From assembly GCF_027627475.1 (NCBI RefSeq), contig NZ_CP115484.1, forward strand, positions 3,270,001 through 3,334,000: 64,000 bases of DNA, read 5' to 3'. This stretch comes from Paenibacillus sp. SYP-B4298 (lineage in GTDB: Bacteria; Bacillota; Bacilli; Paenibacillales; Paenibacillaceae). This document shows positions 27,630 through 37,140 of this stretch, piece by piece. A model generated the notes under the pieces. That model searched no databases, was not told where the DNA came from, and saw only the letters and a list, made by a program, of their open reading frames with translations. Numbering within the stretch: position 1 is the first letter of the stretch; each line of letters opens with the position of its first letter. Both the position numbers and the translations under genes were made by a program.

Positions 27630-28883
27630 TTAGGCGCGAATCTTTTTGCGCATCATATCCATGGGCTTCACAGGATGATTAACCTTCATGCGAATCGGCT
27701 GCATCGGGTGGCGCGCCGCATCCAGCGACTGTCCCGCTTCGTCAGTAATCTCACCGACGATCTGCTTGAAGAATGTACCTCCCGGCCCGAAGAACTCAAC
27801 CTCCTGCCCCGGCTTGAAATGATTGCGCTGCTGCACAAGCGCTATGCCGCTAGCTGCATCATAATCAAGCACGACACCGGCGAAATCATACGGAGCCGCC
27901 TTTTCCTCGGGCTCATAGATATGCTCGCCCGCTCCCGGCGTCTGGAAGAAGAATCCGGTATTCAGCGGCCGATTGGCTGACTTGTTAATCTCCTCCAGCC
28001 ACTCCGGTTTCAATTCATACTGATCTGGATCGGCAAAATAAGCATCGATCGCCTGACGGTATGCATTAACGACCGTCGCCACATAGTGGACGCTCTTCAT
28101 CCGTCCCTCAATCTTGAAGCTATCCACGCCCGCCTCGATCAGCTCTGGCAGATGCTCGATCATGCATAGATCCTTGGAGCCCATCGTGAATTTTTGCTCT
28201 TCCTCCGTGTTTACCATGTCCTGATCAACGAACAGATCGTATTTCCACCGGCAGGATTGACAGCACCCGCCGCGATTGGAGTCGCGGTCGGTGAAATGAT
28301 TGGACAGCACACAGCGACCTGAGAACGACGAGCACATCGCACCATGAATGAAGGCCTCGATCTCAATATCGACATGGTTTTTAATTTCTGCGATCTCCTC
28401 CAGCGATGTCTCGCGCGCCAGCACCACCCGCGGGAGTCCCTCGTCTTTCCAGAACTGGACAGCCTGCCAATTCAGCGTGGATTGCTGGGTGCTTAGATGC
28501 ACCTCCAGCTTCGGCGCCACACGCAGCGCGGTATCGACGATGATCGGGTCAGCAGCAATAATGGCCGAGATGCCGGCCTCCTCAAGTCCCTTCAAATAAG
28601 CCTCAAGCCCCGCCAAATCCTCGTTATGCGCATAAATATTCGTCGCTACGAACACCTTGGCTCCATATTGCTCAGCGAACTTGACGCCCTCCTTCATCTC
28701 CTCCAGGCTGAAATTATCGGCATTGGAGCGCAAGCCATAATGCTGGCCGCCAATGTAGACAGCGTCCGCTCCATAATGCACGGCAAATTTCAGCTTCTCC
28801 AGGCTGCCTGCAGGCGCAAGCAGCTCGGGCCGGTCAAGGCGGTACCGCTTGCCGCGGTACTTGATTTCTGTCAATGTCTCCAT
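27630..28883 (-). CDS. trhP2: U32-family tRNA hydroxylation protein (TrhP2/YrrO)
   Basis: 417 residues of the peptidase U32 family. RPELLAPAGSLEKLKFAVHYGADAVYIGG opens the TIM-barrel-like domain. A cysteine-rich region (MCSSFSGRC, NHFTDRDSNRGGCCQSC, about residues 185-215) carries the conserved cysteines of the family, and a C-terminal barrel closes the protein. In Bacillus subtilis the homologue YrrO (TrhP2), with YrrN, makes 5-hydroxyuridine at the tRNA wobble position. It follows trhP1 by about 18 bases in one operon after mltG, the same order as in B. subtilis. Confidence 0.9.
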   Translation of the reverse strand: METLTEIKYRGKRYRLDRPELLAPAGSLEKLKFAVHYGADAVYIGGQHYGLRSNADNFSLEEMKEGVKFAEQYGAKVFVATNIYAHNEDLAGLEAYLKGLEEAGISAIIAADPIIVDTALRVAPKLEVHLSTQQSTLNWQAVQFWKDEGLPRVVLARETSLEEIAEIKNHVDIEIEAFIHGAMCSSFSGRCVLSNHFTDRDSNRGGCCQSCRWKYDLFVDQDMVNTEEEQKFTMGSKDLCMIEHLPELIEAGVDSFKIEGRMKSVHYVATVVNAYRQAIDAYFADPDQYELKPEWLEEINKSANRPLNTGFFFQTPGAGEHIYEPEEKAAPYDFAGVVLDYDAASGIALVQQRNHFKPGQEVEFFGPGGTFFKQIVGEITDEAGQSLDAARHPMQPIRMKVNHPVKPMDMMRKKIRA

Positions 28884-28901
28884 GTGTACCTCCTGCGTGC
28901 C

Positions 28902-29849
28902 TTAATATACCTGTTCCTTGTAGAAGAAGCCAAAGGACAGCTCCCGCTCCTGATCCTGCACCGCCCGAATATCATCCAGCAACTGCTCGTTGAAGCGGTA
29001 GCCCGCAGGATCGGCTATATACTGATCGATTGCTTGACGGTAGGAACGAACAACCGTCTCATTATATTCGATGCTCTTGAGCAGTCCCTCCACCTTGAAG
29101 CTATCGATGCCTGCTGCCATCAGCTCATCGAGCCCTTCCAGCATACACAGATCGTCCGAGCTCATGATATGTGTTCCATTTCGATCCTCATAAATCGGGA
29201 AACGCTCATCCTGCCGCTCCACCTCAATCAGGTATAGCCCGCTTTCCATGTCGGCGCGCAGCGTCTGCTGCTCCCCTGACACGCCAGCGCTGCTTCGATA
29301 ATCCATATAGCTGTTCACCAGATTACGCTTGGAGTGGTAGATATTCGTCATTCCGTGCACCTGAACCTGAACCTCCAGCTCCGTATGCTGCTTCATCTCA
29401 ATGACCTGCTCGAGATTCAGCTCGCGAGCCAGCACGAACCGGCTTGCCCCTTTGCGCCCCCAGTAGTTCGCAGTCGCATAGTTCGTCGCCGTCATCTCCG
29501 TGTTCCAGTGCAGCTCTAGCTTCGGCGCATGCTGCCTGACAGCCATCAGCACAGCCGGATCACCGAATACAATAGCTTCAACCCCTGCCGCATCCAACCC
29601 CTTCACATAATCCGGGAGCAGCGGCACGGTCTCGTTATCGATCAGATTATTGACCGCAGCATAGATACGGATGCCGCGCGGCTTGGCATATCGAACCGCC
29701 TCCGACAGCAGCGGCAGGTCAAAATCACCGCTCAACCGCATCCCGTAACGCGCTTCACCAAGCACGAAGGCATCCGCCCCGGCTGCAGCAAGCCGCTCCA
29801 GCTCTTCCATTGAGCCTGCTGTAGCAAGTAATTCGGGCTTAACCGTCAA
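28902..29849 (-). CDS. trhP1: U32-family tRNA hydroxylation protein (TrhP1/YrrN)
   Basis: 315 residues, U32 family, paralogous to the next gene (KPELLATAGSMEELERLAAAGADAFVLGE; FKVEGLLKSIEYNETVVRSYRQAID). It lacks the cysteine cluster that its partner carries between about residues 185 and 215, having HGMTNIYHSKRNLVNSY there, so it is probably a helper or structurally specialised subunit. The start is TTG at 29849, overlapping the mltG stop as TTGA, with GGAGGGG eight bases upstream. Equivalent to B. subtilis YrrN, which acts with YrrO in tRNA wobble-uridine hydroxylation. Confidence 0.88.
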   Translation of the reverse strand: MTVKPELLATAGSMEELERLAAAGADAFVLGEARYGMRLSGDFDLPLLSEAVRYAKPRGIRIYAAVNNLIDNETVPLLPDYVKGLDAAGVEAIVFGDPAVLMAVRQHAPKLELHWNTEMTATNYATANYWGRKGASRFVLARELNLEQVIEMKQHTELEVQVQVHGMTNIYHSKRNLVNSYMDYRSSAGVSGEQQTLRADMESGLYLIEVERQDERFPIYEDRNGTHIMSSDDLCMLEGLDELMAAGIDSFKVEGLLKSIEYNETVVRSYRQAIDQYIADPAGYRFNEQLLDDIRAVQDQERELSFGFFYKEQVY

Positions 29850-30937
29850 CGCTGTTCCCCTCCGTTCTTCTCATTGCGCTCCGATTGCTTCTTGTTGCGC
29901 AAATGCTCATTATACGTTTTGCTGAAATAGTGCGCGCCCGTGCCGTCTTTTTTGGTCACGTAGTAGAGATAATCATGCTGGTCTGGATATAATGCCGCTT
30001 CAATCGAGGCCAGACTCGGGCTCGCGATCGGCCCTGGCGGCAAGCCAACATTCAGATACGTATTATAGGGCCCTGGAATCTGCGTATCCGCCGTAAGCAG
30101 CTTCTCCTTCGGCGCCTCCAGCATGTATTGGATCGTCGCGTCAATCTGCAGCGGCATCCCCTTTTGCAGACGGTTGAAGATAACGCCAGCTACAGCCGCC
30201 CTCTCGTCATCATTCACTACTTCTCGCTCCACCATCGAGGCAATCGTGAGCAACTGGTGGAAGCTCAGCTTGCGCTGCTCCAGCACATTGCCCCAATCCT
30301 CAGGCAACTGGCCCAGCTTGCGATCCAGCTCCTGCAGCATCCGCACCACAATATCCTTGGCCGAGCTGTCCTTCTTCATTTCATACGTATCCGGGAACAT
30401 GTAGCCCTCAAGCACATGCTTCATCTCAGCCGTTGGCTGCAGCACCGATCCCTCTCCCGAATAGGAGAGCGTCTCCTTCGCTTCCGCAACCTCCAAAAAC
30501 TGTTGCCTGTCAACGATTCCTTCGCTGCTCAGCTTATCGGCAATCTGCTGCACCGTGTAGCCTTCAGGGATGGTGAAGCGAACCGTCTCCTCCTTCACCG
30601 TGTCGCCGCTGTTGAGCTTGGCGATAACCTCATCCCGATCCATCCCAGGGATAAGCTCATACGTTCCGGCCTGGAACTGGCCGCCTTCCTTCTTGTAACG
30701 CAAATAATATTTGAACAAAAAAGCATCCCGAATAATGCCTTCCTTCTCCAATACCTCAGCCACCTTGAAGGCGCTCGATCCCTTCGGGATGACAACCTCT
30801 CTGACCTCTCCCGCTGCTGTCGGACGCAGTCCGTTCCAGACATAGAGACCCGCCCCCCCTACAGCAAGCACTATGAACGACAGTAATGACACGATAACCC
30901 AAAATGTAATCCAACCGCGACTTATCGGTTTGTTCAC
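29846..30937 (-). CDS. mltG: Endolytic transglycosylase MltG
   Basis: 363 residues. One N-terminal membrane helix (about 10-32), a LysM-like segment (VVIPKGSSAFKVAEVLEKEG), then the YceG catalytic domain. The catalytic glutamate is in LLTIASMVEREVV (about residue 240), followed by the family motifs QIDATIQYML, GPYNTYLNVGLPPGPIASPSLASIEAAL and HYFSKTYNEH. The enzyme cuts nascent glycan strands at the membrane and is thought to set strand length. B. subtilis YrrL is the equivalent. The downstream genes overlap it, so mltG and trhP are one operon. Confidence 0.94.
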   Translation of the reverse strand: MNKPISRGWITFWVIVSLLSFIVLAVGGAGLYVWNGLRPTAAGEVREVVIPKGSSAFKVAEVLEKEGIIRDAFLFKYYLRYKKEGGQFQAGTYELIPGMDRDEVIAKLNSGDTVKEETVRFTIPEGYTVQQIADKLSSEGIVDRQQFLEVAEAKETLSYSGEGSVLQPTAEMKHVLEGYMFPDTYEMKKDSSAKDIVVRMLQELDRKLGQLPEDWGNVLEQRKLSFHQLLTIASMVEREVVNDDERAAVAGVIFNRLQKGMPLQIDATIQYMLEAPKEKLLTADTQIPGPYNTYLNVGLPPGPIASPSLASIEAALYPDQHDYLYYVTKKDGTGAHYFSKTYNEHLRNKKQSERNEKNGGEQR

Positions 30938-31051
30938 GTCCCCAATCTTCCTCCCTATGCCATCTCAAGCTCAAGCGTACACAGCATGTCCGTGCTGGAC
31001 AGCCATGCCTGGCTGCGCGCTGCCATATCGTGTCCGAATAATATTCAGCAT

Positions 31052-31074
31052 AAAAGGGCGGTTCGCACCGCCCT
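31052..31074 (-). terminator. Terminator downstream of the DUF1292 gene pair
   Basis: Minus-strand GGGCGGTGCGAACCGCCC followed by TTTTATG forms a compact stem with a 4-6 base loop. It separates the ireB-ruvX-yrzB group from mltG. Confidence 0.8.
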
Positions 31075-31203
31075 CCTCATGTGAAAATTAAAGACTGCCA
31101 CCAAGCCTTGTCCGCTAAGACTGGTAGCGTCTGCGATGACTGCGGCAGACAACGGCGGCCTCATGACATGCGGCTAAGCCGCATACGCTTGAGCTCGAAG
31201 CTG

Positions 31204-31515
31204 CTATTCCAGCCCCATCTCTTCGAACATAAGCTCGTCATACCCTTCGGCTGCCAGCTCCCATTCGTCCTCATCCTCGATCGATTCCAGCTCCAGCTCG
31301 CCCTCTGCTCCCGTGATGCGGAAGAAGGCCAGCTCATCATTCTTCTTCATCGCGGCTGTCTGCAGCGCAGCATACCGCTCGCCGCCGAGCTCAAACTCGG
31401 CGGCAATTCGATAGCTCTCCTCCATCCCGGAGTCGGACACCAGCTCAAGCTGGCGGCCGTAGGCTTCCTGCAGCAGCGCAATGCGCTTCACCTGCACTTG
31501 CCCGTGGTCTGCCAT
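31204..31515 (-). CDS. DUF1292-like acidic protein
   Basis: 103 residues, acidic, with the DUF1292-type pattern FELGGERYAALQTAA near residue 45 and EDEDEWELAAEGYDELMFE near the end. Its start at 31515 overlaps the stop of the preceding DUF1292 gene (TAATG). The two genes look like a tandem duplication that has diverged. Function unknown. Confidence 0.75.
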   Translation of the reverse strand: MADHGQVQVKRIALLQEAYGRQLELVSDSGMEESYRIAAEFELGGERYAALQTAAMKKNDELAFFRITGAEGELELESIEDEDEWELAAEGYDELMFEEMGLE

Positions 31516-31814
31516 TAGTCCTCGTCCTCGATCTCGCCGAGCAGCGTATTGAACGTCTCCTCCACCATATTCCATTCTTCCTCATCCTCAATGGTATACA
31601 GCTTCAGATCATCGCCCTCTTCCTCATAGCGGAAGGCATACACTTCCTCGGACTCCTCGTCGTCCTCCGAGCCTAGTGGCACGACCATCATATATTTCTG
31701 ATCGGAGCCGTCCATCTCAAATTTCATGATGACCTCGAATTCTTCCTCATTGCCATCGTCATCCGGAATGTAGATAATTTCCGGTTCTTCGAACTGCATG
31801 TCGTCCTTTGTCAT
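31515..31814 (-). CDS. yrzB: DUF1292 protein (YrzB-like)
   Basis: 99 residues, highly acidic, with the DUF1292 pattern: IIYIPDDDGNEEEFEVIMKFEM, then YMMVVPL and VYAFRYEEEGDDLKLYTIEDEEEWNMVEE. The gene follows ruvX as in B. subtilis (yrzL-yrrK-yrzB). The start at 31814 has AAGGTGAGGG six bases before it. Molecular role unknown. Confidence 0.85.
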   Translation of the reverse strand: MTKDDMQFEEPEIIYIPDDDGNEEEFEVIMKFEMDGSDQKYMMVVPLGSEDDEESEEVYAFRYEEEGDDLKLYTIEDEEEWNMVEETFNTLLGEIEDED

Positions 31815-31822
31815 CGTAACCC

Positions 31823-32239
31823 TCACCTTTTCGTTTTAGAGTCGAGAAAATTTTGTAAAATCAGCACAGCGGCCATTTTGTCTATTACTGACTTTCTTTT
31901 CTTTCGGCTGACATCCGCCTCAAGCAACGTTCGTTCCGCGGACTTCGTAGTCAGCCGTTCATCCCACAGGTGAACAGGTAAGTTAAGTTTCTCGCGCAAG
32001 CTTTGCGCAAATGCGATGCAAATTTCGCCACGCGGGCCAATCGTGCCGTTCATGTTCTTTGGTAGACCGACTACGATCTCGCTCACTTCATGCTGGCTGA
32101 TCAGTTGCTCAATCTCATCTAGCTCCTGACCCTCCCGCCTTGTCTCGACAACCCCGATGCCTTGGGCTGTCCATTGCAGGGCGTCACTGACTGCCACACC
32201 AATTCTGCGGTCGCCATAATCCAATCCCATAATACGCAT
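31823..32239 (-). CDS. ruvX: Holliday junction resolvase-like RuvX / pre-16S rRNA nuclease YqgF
   Basis: 138 residues of the RNase H-like YqgF family. Catalytic acidic residues lie in MGLDYGDRRIGVAVSD (N-terminus), EIVVGLPKNMNGTIG (middle) and LWDERLTTKSAERTL (about 95). The family has been linked both to DNA recombination and to 16S rRNA 5' end maturation; which holds here is unknown. Start 32239 is preceded by TGAGGCGG. Equivalent to B. subtilis YrrK, between ireB and yrzB. Confidence 0.93.
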   Translation of the reverse strand: MRIMGLDYGDRRIGVAVSDALQWTAQGIGVVETRREGQELDEIEQLISQHEVSEIVVGLPKNMNGTIGPRGEICIAFAQSLREKLNLPVHLWDERLTTKSAERTLLEADVSRKKRKSVIDKMAAVLILQNFLDSKTKR

Positions 32240-32274
32240 CGTACCGACCGCCTCATTTCCCATTCATGATCCGT

Positions 32275-32535
32275 CTACCTGTGCTGACTGAGATAATTAC
32301 GGACCAGCTCTTCAATTAATTCATCCCGCTCCTTCTTGCGAATCAGGCTGCGGGCGTTGTTATGGCGAGGAATATAAGCCGGATCACCTGAGAGCAAATA
32401 GCCGACGATCTGGTTGATCGGATTGTACTCCTTCTCCAACAGTGCATCGTAGACCGTCAGCAGAATATTCTCTGATGATGCGTCAGGCTCCTCCGCCTTC
32501 ACACTAAACTTCATGGTTTTGTCCATCGAACTCAT
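32275..32535 (-). CDS. ireB: IreB family regulatory phosphoprotein
   Basis: 86 residues (…[45 protein letters not shown]), the conserved core of the DUF965/IreB family. In Enterococcus IreB is phosphorylated by the kinase IreK and affects envelope-stress and cephalosporin tolerance. B. subtilis YrzL has the same place after alaS. ATG 32535 follows AGGTAGGT. Confidence 0.93.
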   Translation of the reverse strand: MSSMDKTMKFSVKAEEPDASSENILLTVYDALLEKEYNPINQIVGYLLSGDPAYIPRHNNARSLIRKKERDELIEELVRNYLSQHR

Positions 32536-32581
32536 CGCCAGCACCTACCTTTCTAGACAAAAGCAGTTGATCCTGCCTATA

Positions 32582-35215
32582 TCATATCACATTTGCGTGG
32601 GTAGAAACCAGTTCTTCCGCAAGCTTGAGCGCTTCAGCCAGCTTGGACGGGTCCTTGCCGCCCGCCTGCGCCATATCGGGCCGACCGCCGCCGCCGCCGC
32701 CGCATGCCGCTGCAATCTCCTTAATCAGCTTGCCAGCGTGCAGCCCCTTCTTCACCAGGTCTGGCGATACGGAGACGACCAGGTTCACCTTGTCCTCCTG
32801 CACTGCGCCCAATACGATGACCGCAGACGCCAGCTTATTCTTCAGCTCATCGGCGATGCCGCGCAGCGCCTCCATGCCGCTCGCCGTTACCGGCGCCGCC
32901 AGCATGGTGATGCCGCCGACCTCCTTCGCCTGCGATTCCAGCGAGCCCGCCTCGATCCGTCCCAGCTTCGCCTGGAGCGCCTCCTTATCGCGGGACAGCT
33001 CCTTGATCTGGCTGTACAGCCCCTCGATTCGCTTCGGCACATCAGCCGCCTGCGCCTTCAGCAGCTCGGACGCTTGCTTGAGCAGCTCCAATTGACTATC
33101 CATATACAGATACGCCTGTTTTCCGGTGACGGCCTCAATCCGTCTGACGCCAGAGCCGATACCCGATTCGCCCAGCAGCTTGAACAGGCCGATCTGCGAC
33201 GTATTCTGCACATGGCAGCCGCCGCACAGCTCGATGCTATAATCGCTCACCTGCACGACACGCACAACATCGCCGTATTTTTCCCCGAACAGCGCCATCG
33301 CCCCCATCGCCTTGGCCTCAGCGATTGGCTTGCTTTCGATGACGACCGGCGTCGCCAGCCAGATCTGCTCGTTGACACGCTTCTCGATATCCGCCAGCTC
33401 CGCCTCGCTAATGCTCCCGAAATGGGAGAAGTCGAAGCGCAGCCGATCCGCGCTCACAAGCGAGCCCGCCTGATTGACATGATCGCCCAGCACCTGCTTG
33501 AGCGCCTTGTGCAGCAAGTGAGTTGCCGTGTGGTTCTTCACGATGTCCTCGCGCAGCTCACGGGACACCTCGGCCGTTACTTCTTCTCCGATACGCAGCG
33601 TGCCGGAGCTGATCCGAACATGATGCACATGCTGACCCTGCGGAGCCTTCGACACATCCTCCACCTCAGCCTGCACCGATGCGCCGCGCAGTACGCCATG
33701 GTCGCTTACCTGACCGCCGCTCTCGGCGTAGAACGGCGTCTTGTCGAGCACGACGAGACAGTCGCTGCCCTGCGGAGCAATATCGACCAGCTCGTTATCC
33801 AGGATGATCGCTGTTATCTTCGCCTGTACTGCCAGATCGGAGTAGCCGACAAACTCGCTGGCAGCCGTCAACTCGGACAATGGTCCGCCCTGCACCTTCA
33901 TGCTGCCCGCATCCTGACGAGCGGAGCGAGCCAGCTCGCGCTGCGTCTCCATCGCCTCGTCAAAGCCTGCGCGATCGACCGTCATGCCATTCTCCAGCGC
34001 ATAGTCCTCGGTCAGGTCAAACGGGAATCCGTAGGTGTCATACAGCTTGAACGCATCCGCTCCACCGATAACTGTGCTGCCCGACTGCTTGGCCGACTGC
34101 ACCAGCTTATCCAGAATTGCCAGCCCGTCCGACAACGTGACATGGAACCGCTCCTCCTCAATACGGATGATGCGCTCGATGAATTCACGCTTCTCCACTA
34201 CCTCTGGATAGTAGACGCCCATAACCTCTCCGACGGTAGCAGCCAGCTCGAACAAGAACGGCCGGTCGATGCCAATATTTTTGCCATAGCGCACCGCGCG
34301 GCGCAGCAGACGGCGAATGACATAGCCGCGGCCCTCATTGGACGGCTGCACGCCATCGCCAACAGAGAACGCTACAGTACGGATGTGATCCGCAATGACC
34401 TTGAGCGCAATATCATGCTCCTCCTGCTTGCCATATTCGATGCCAGCAATCTCGCAGGTGCGGTCGATGATCGGACGGAACAGATCGGTATCGAAGTTGG
34501 AGTCGACATCCTGCAATATCGATGCGAACCGCTCCAGTCCCGCTCCCGTATCGATGTTCTTGTTCGGCAGCGGCGTATAGCTGCCATCCTTGTTATGGTT
34601 GAACTGTGAGAATACCAGGTTCCATACCTCCAGGAAGCGCTCATTCTCACCGCCTGGCGTGCAATCCGGGTCAGACAGGTCGCCGTATTTCTCCCCGCGG
34701 TCATAGAAAATCTCGGTGCATGGACCGCAAGGGCCTTCGCCGATGTCCCAGAAGTTGTCCTGGAGCTTGACAATCCGCTCGGCAGGCAGTCCGATCTTGT
34801 TATGCCAGAAGTCATAGGCCTCCTGATCCTCAGGATAGACTGTGACGGACAGTCGCTTCGGATCGAAGCCGATCCACTTCGGGTCGGTCAGAAATTCCCA
34901 CGCCCAGGTGATGGCCTCCTCCTTGAAATAATCGCCGATGGAGAAATTACCCAGCATCTCAAAAAAAGTATGGTGGCGGCGCGTCTTGCCGACGTTCTCG
35001 ATGTCATTGGTACGAATGCACTTCTGCGAGTTCGCGATGCGAGGGTTGTCCGGCTTCACGCGCCCGTCAAAGTATGGCTTGAGCGGAGCCATGCCCGCAT
35101 TGATCCAGAGCAGGGATGGGTCATTATGCGGGACGAGCGGAGCGCTCGGCTCGATGATGTGGCCTTTGCTTTCGAAGAAAGCAAGCCATTTGGAGCGAAT
35201 CTCACTAGCTTTCAT
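32582..35215 (-). CDS. alaS: Alanyl-tRNA synthetase
   Basis: 877 residues, complete for the class II alanyl enzyme. The aminoacylation domain starts at residue 1 ([34 protein letters not shown]) and motif 3 is in [12 protein letters not shown]. The editing domain has the HxxxH (HTATH, about residue 563) and CxxxH (CGGCH, about 664) zinc motifs. A coiled C-Ala region ends in a glycine-rich [16 protein letters not shown] motif. Expression is controlled by the T-box upstream. It is followed by ireB, ruvX and yrzB. Confidence 0.97.
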   Translation of the reverse strand: MKASEIRSKWLAFFESKGHIIEPSAPLVPHNDPSLLWINAGMAPLKPYFDGRVKPDNPRIANSQKCIRTNDIENVGKTRRHHTFFEMLGNFSIGDYFKEEAITWAWEFLTDPKWIGFDPKRLSVTVYPEDQEAYDFWHNKIGLPAERIVKLQDNFWDIGEGPCGPCTEIFYDRGEKYGDLSDPDCTPGGENERFLEVWNLVFSQFNHNKDGSYTPLPNKNIDTGAGLERFASILQDVDSNFDTDLFRPIIDRTCEIAGIEYGKQEEHDIALKVIADHIRTVAFSVGDGVQPSNEGRGYVIRRLLRRAVRYGKNIGIDRPFLFELAATVGEVMGVYYPEVVEKREFIERIIRIEEERFHVTLSDGLAILDKLVQSAKQSGSTVIGGADAFKLYDTYGFPFDLTEDYALENGMTVDRAGFDEAMETQRELARSARQDAGSMKVQGGPLSELTAASEFVGYSDLAVQAKITAIILDNELVDIAPQGSDCLVVLDKTPFYAESGGQVSDHGVLRGASVQAEVEDVSKAPQGQHVHHVRISSGTLRIGEEVTAEVSRELREDIVKNHTATHLLHKALKQVLGDHVNQAGSLVSADRLRFDFSHFGSISEAELADIEKRVNEQIWLATPVVIESKPIAEAKAMGAMALFGEKYGDVVRVVQVSDYSIELCGGCHVQNTSQIGLFKLLGESGIGSGVRRIEAVTGKQAYLYMDSQLELLKQASELLKAQAADVPKRIEGLYSQIKELSRDKEALQAKLGRIEAGSLESQAKEVGGITMLAAPVTASGMEALRGIADELKNKLASAVIVLGAVQEDKVNLVVSVSPDLVKKGLHAGKLIKEIAAACGGGGGGRPDMAQAGGKDPSKLAEALKLAEELVSTHANVI

Positions 35216-35262
35216 TACATATCACGCCTTCTCTATAATTTATGGATGGATCTTCAAGCGTA

Positions 35263-35333
35263 ACCGGCTTTGCCGTCTATAACAGGCCGAGCTTCGTTTC
35301 GCGTAGATATACAAGACGTATAGGATGTACAGT
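35263..35333. repeat. Dispersed intergenic element, copy A
   Basis: Carries CGGCTTTGCCG, then CAGGC, CTTCGTTTC, ATATA and TATAGG in the same order as at 27178-27240. It lies between the alaS start and its T-box terminator, within the transcribed leader. Confidence 0.65.
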
Positions 35334-35353
35334 CCTTATAAGGTCTAATATAT

Positions 35354-35640
35354 CAAAAAAAGCCCCTGCAATATGCAGGGACGAAATTCATGCTTTCGCG
35401 GTACCACCCTGGTTATCGCGCCAGCCTCATGACTTACAGCGCAATCGCCTCAATGAGCGTTAACGGGCTCTCCCGGTGAAGTTCATTCACACTCCGGAAC
35501 CGGCGTTTCGGCGTGTCCAGCTCCGAAGCAGCCTCCCAGCCGTTGCCTGCAGCCTCTAAAGTCCAAGGTGCATGCAGCGGGCCGCTCTCTCTGGTGGATG
35601 GATTCAAGCGCCTACTTTGTTCCGTCATCGTTTTCAAAGT
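35354..35640 (-). promoter_or_regulatory. T-box leader of alaS
   Basis: The perfect antiterminator core AGGGTGGTACCGCG (35410-35397, minus) is followed by the terminator CCCTGCATATTGCAGGGGC with seven T (35382-35354). Upstream, GATGACGGAACAAAGTAGGCG and AGAGAGC near 35625-35580 are typical of stem I. The leader should sense uncharged tRNA-Ala and let alaS be transcribed. The specifier codon was not assigned with confidence. Confidence 0.92.
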
Positions 35641-35668
35641 CTAGTATAGCGTCTGAGCACGAATGCTG

Positions 35669-36784
35669 TCAAATTGTCTTTTTGCGCACGTAATATCCGA
35701 ATATATGCTGCAGCACAACCTTGAGCGCGGCGTAGATGGGCACAGCCAGAATCATGCCCAGCACCCCCGCCACCTGCCCGCCGACCAGCAGCACGAAGAT
35801 GATCGACAGCGGATGCATATGCAGCGTTCGCCCCACCACCTGCGGGGAGATGACGTTGCCCTCCAGCATCTGGCACACCATATTGATCAGAACGACCAGC
35901 AGCATCATTTTGACCGAGACAGTCGATGCAACAATCAGCGCCGGCGCTGCCCCGAAGAACGGACCGAGATACGGGATAATGTTAAATACCGCCACCAGCG
36001 ATGCCAGCAACAGCGCATAAGGGAGGCCAATTAACCAATAACCGATGTACGCGAGCAGACCGACGATGAAGCAGACGAGGAACTGCCCGCGAATGTAATT
36101 CCCCAGCGCGGCGTCAATGTCGCGGAACAGCATAACTGTATTTTTGCGGTGTGCCCGCGGCAGGTAGGCAATAGCCGTTCGCTCGAACACATCAAAGTCC
36201 TTCAGAATATAGAAGGCAAGAAACGGGATAATGAAGGCGATGAAGACGACATTCAGCATCTCCCCAATATTGTTGACAAAGGCCGACACCGCCTCCGCCA
36301 GTCGGCGTTCCAGCTCCTGCAGCGACCGGGTTAGTCCCGTTCTCACGCTGTCTGGCAGGAAAGAGTTGTTGTTCATATTATCAATCAGGCTCTGAGCGCG
36401 CATGGACAGCTCTGGGGCATGACGGTTGAGCGTCTCCATCTGCTCCCGCAGCATCGGGATGACATTCATCAGTACGACTGCGAATGCGCCGCAAAAAACG
36501 GCATAGATGAGGATGACAGCCACGGAGCGCGGCACCCCGCGGTCAGCGAGCAGGCAGACGAGCGGGTTAAGCACATAAGAGATAATCATGGCAATAATGA
36601 ACGGTGCGAGCACGGCTTTCAAGAACAGGTACATCTGTGTAAATATTGGCTTCACCTGCATAAGCAAATACAGCGCAAGCAGGCTGAGAATGATATAGAC
36701 CAGGATGACGAACGGCTTTTGCTTCACGAACCTCTCCACGCTACCCGCCCCGCTTTCTCTGTCTTCGCGCCCGCTCTCATGCAA
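35669..36784 (-). CDS. AI-2E family (YrrI-like) membrane protein
   Basis: 371 residues, about eight hydrophobic segments with a large extracytoplasmic loop at residues about 110-175 (RHAPELSMRAQSLIDNM). The conserved LVAVFNIIPYLGPFFGAAPA is near residue 270. It lies just upstream of the alaS T-box, as YrrI does in B. subtilis. Transport substrate unknown. The second AI-2E member in the window, clearly diverged from the one at 9.7 kb. Confidence 0.87.
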   Translation of the reverse strand: MHESGREDRESGAGSVERFVKQKPFVILVYIILSLLALYLLMQVKPIFTQMYLFLKAVLAPFIIAMIISYVLNPLVCLLADRGVPRSVAVILIYAVFCGAFAVVLMNVIPMLREQMETLNRHAPELSMRAQSLIDNMNNNSFLPDSVRTGLTRSLQELERRLAEAVSAFVNNIGEMLNVVFIAFIIPFLAFYILKDFDVFERTAIAYLPRAHRKNTVMLFRDIDAALGNYIRGQFLVCFIVGLLAYIGYWLIGLPYALLLASLVAVFNIIPYLGPFFGAAPALIVASTVSVKMMLLVVLINMVCQMLEGNVISPQVVGRTLHMHPLSIIFVLLVGGQVAGVLGMILAVPIYAALKVVLQHIFGYYVRKKTI

Positions 36785-36871
36785 GGACGCTTAGTACAGT
36801 ATATGTAGGAGGCGGACAAAACATCCTTGTCCGAGGGTTTCCGGCCGCACTTATAAAAGTCATGTACATCG

Positions 36872-36919
36872 AAGAAACCGCTATGCCAACATCACACGAT
36901 GCTGGCATAGCGGTTTCTT
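36872..36919. terminator. Long hairpin terminator
   Basis: A near-perfect 17-base stem (GAAACCGCTATGCCA / TGGCATAGCGGTTTC) with a 12-base loop, about 16 bases after the stop of the 63-residue zinc-ribbon gene. Likely terminates leftward transcription; U-tract is weak. Confidence 0.65.
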
Positions 36920-36935
36920 GCAGGCATAGGATCCA

Positions 36936-37127
36936 TTATGCGTGCAGCTCGGGCATTTCCTCGCCAAAAAACAGATCATCCAGCGAGCTAAGCGTGCCGT
37001 CCTCCTCGACCTGGTAGACCGACATCTTCTCGCCGTTGACGGTAAGTTCTATGAAGCAGCCCCAGCAATAGAACTGGTGCGAGCCGATCTTGCCGATATC
37101 CTTGGAATTACAGTTGGGACATCTCAT
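36936..37127 (-). CDS. Small zinc-ribbon protein
   Basis: 63 residues with paired cysteine motifs CPNC at the N-terminus and CWGC around residue 21, fitting one structural zinc. The middle is short and hydrophobic (FIELTVNGEKMSVYQV) and the C-terminus acidic. AGGGAGAA lies nine bases before the ATG. It sits between the PRC-barrel gene and a strong terminator. Function not known; similar small genes occur in Paenibacillus, from memory. Confidence 0.75.
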   Translation of the reverse strand: MRCPNCNSKDIGKIGSHQFYCWGCFIELTVNGEKMSVYQVEEDGTLSSLDDLFFGEEMPELHA

Positions 37128-37140
37128 GGTTCATTTCTCC

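Noticed and set aside
32513-34609. 698-residue frame antisense to alaS
   Set aside because: Shadow frame caused by high GC; rich in H, R, Q, L without any domain.
35434-35637. 67-residue frame upstream of alaS
   Set aside because: It lies wholly in the T-box leader, which explains the conserved sequence better.
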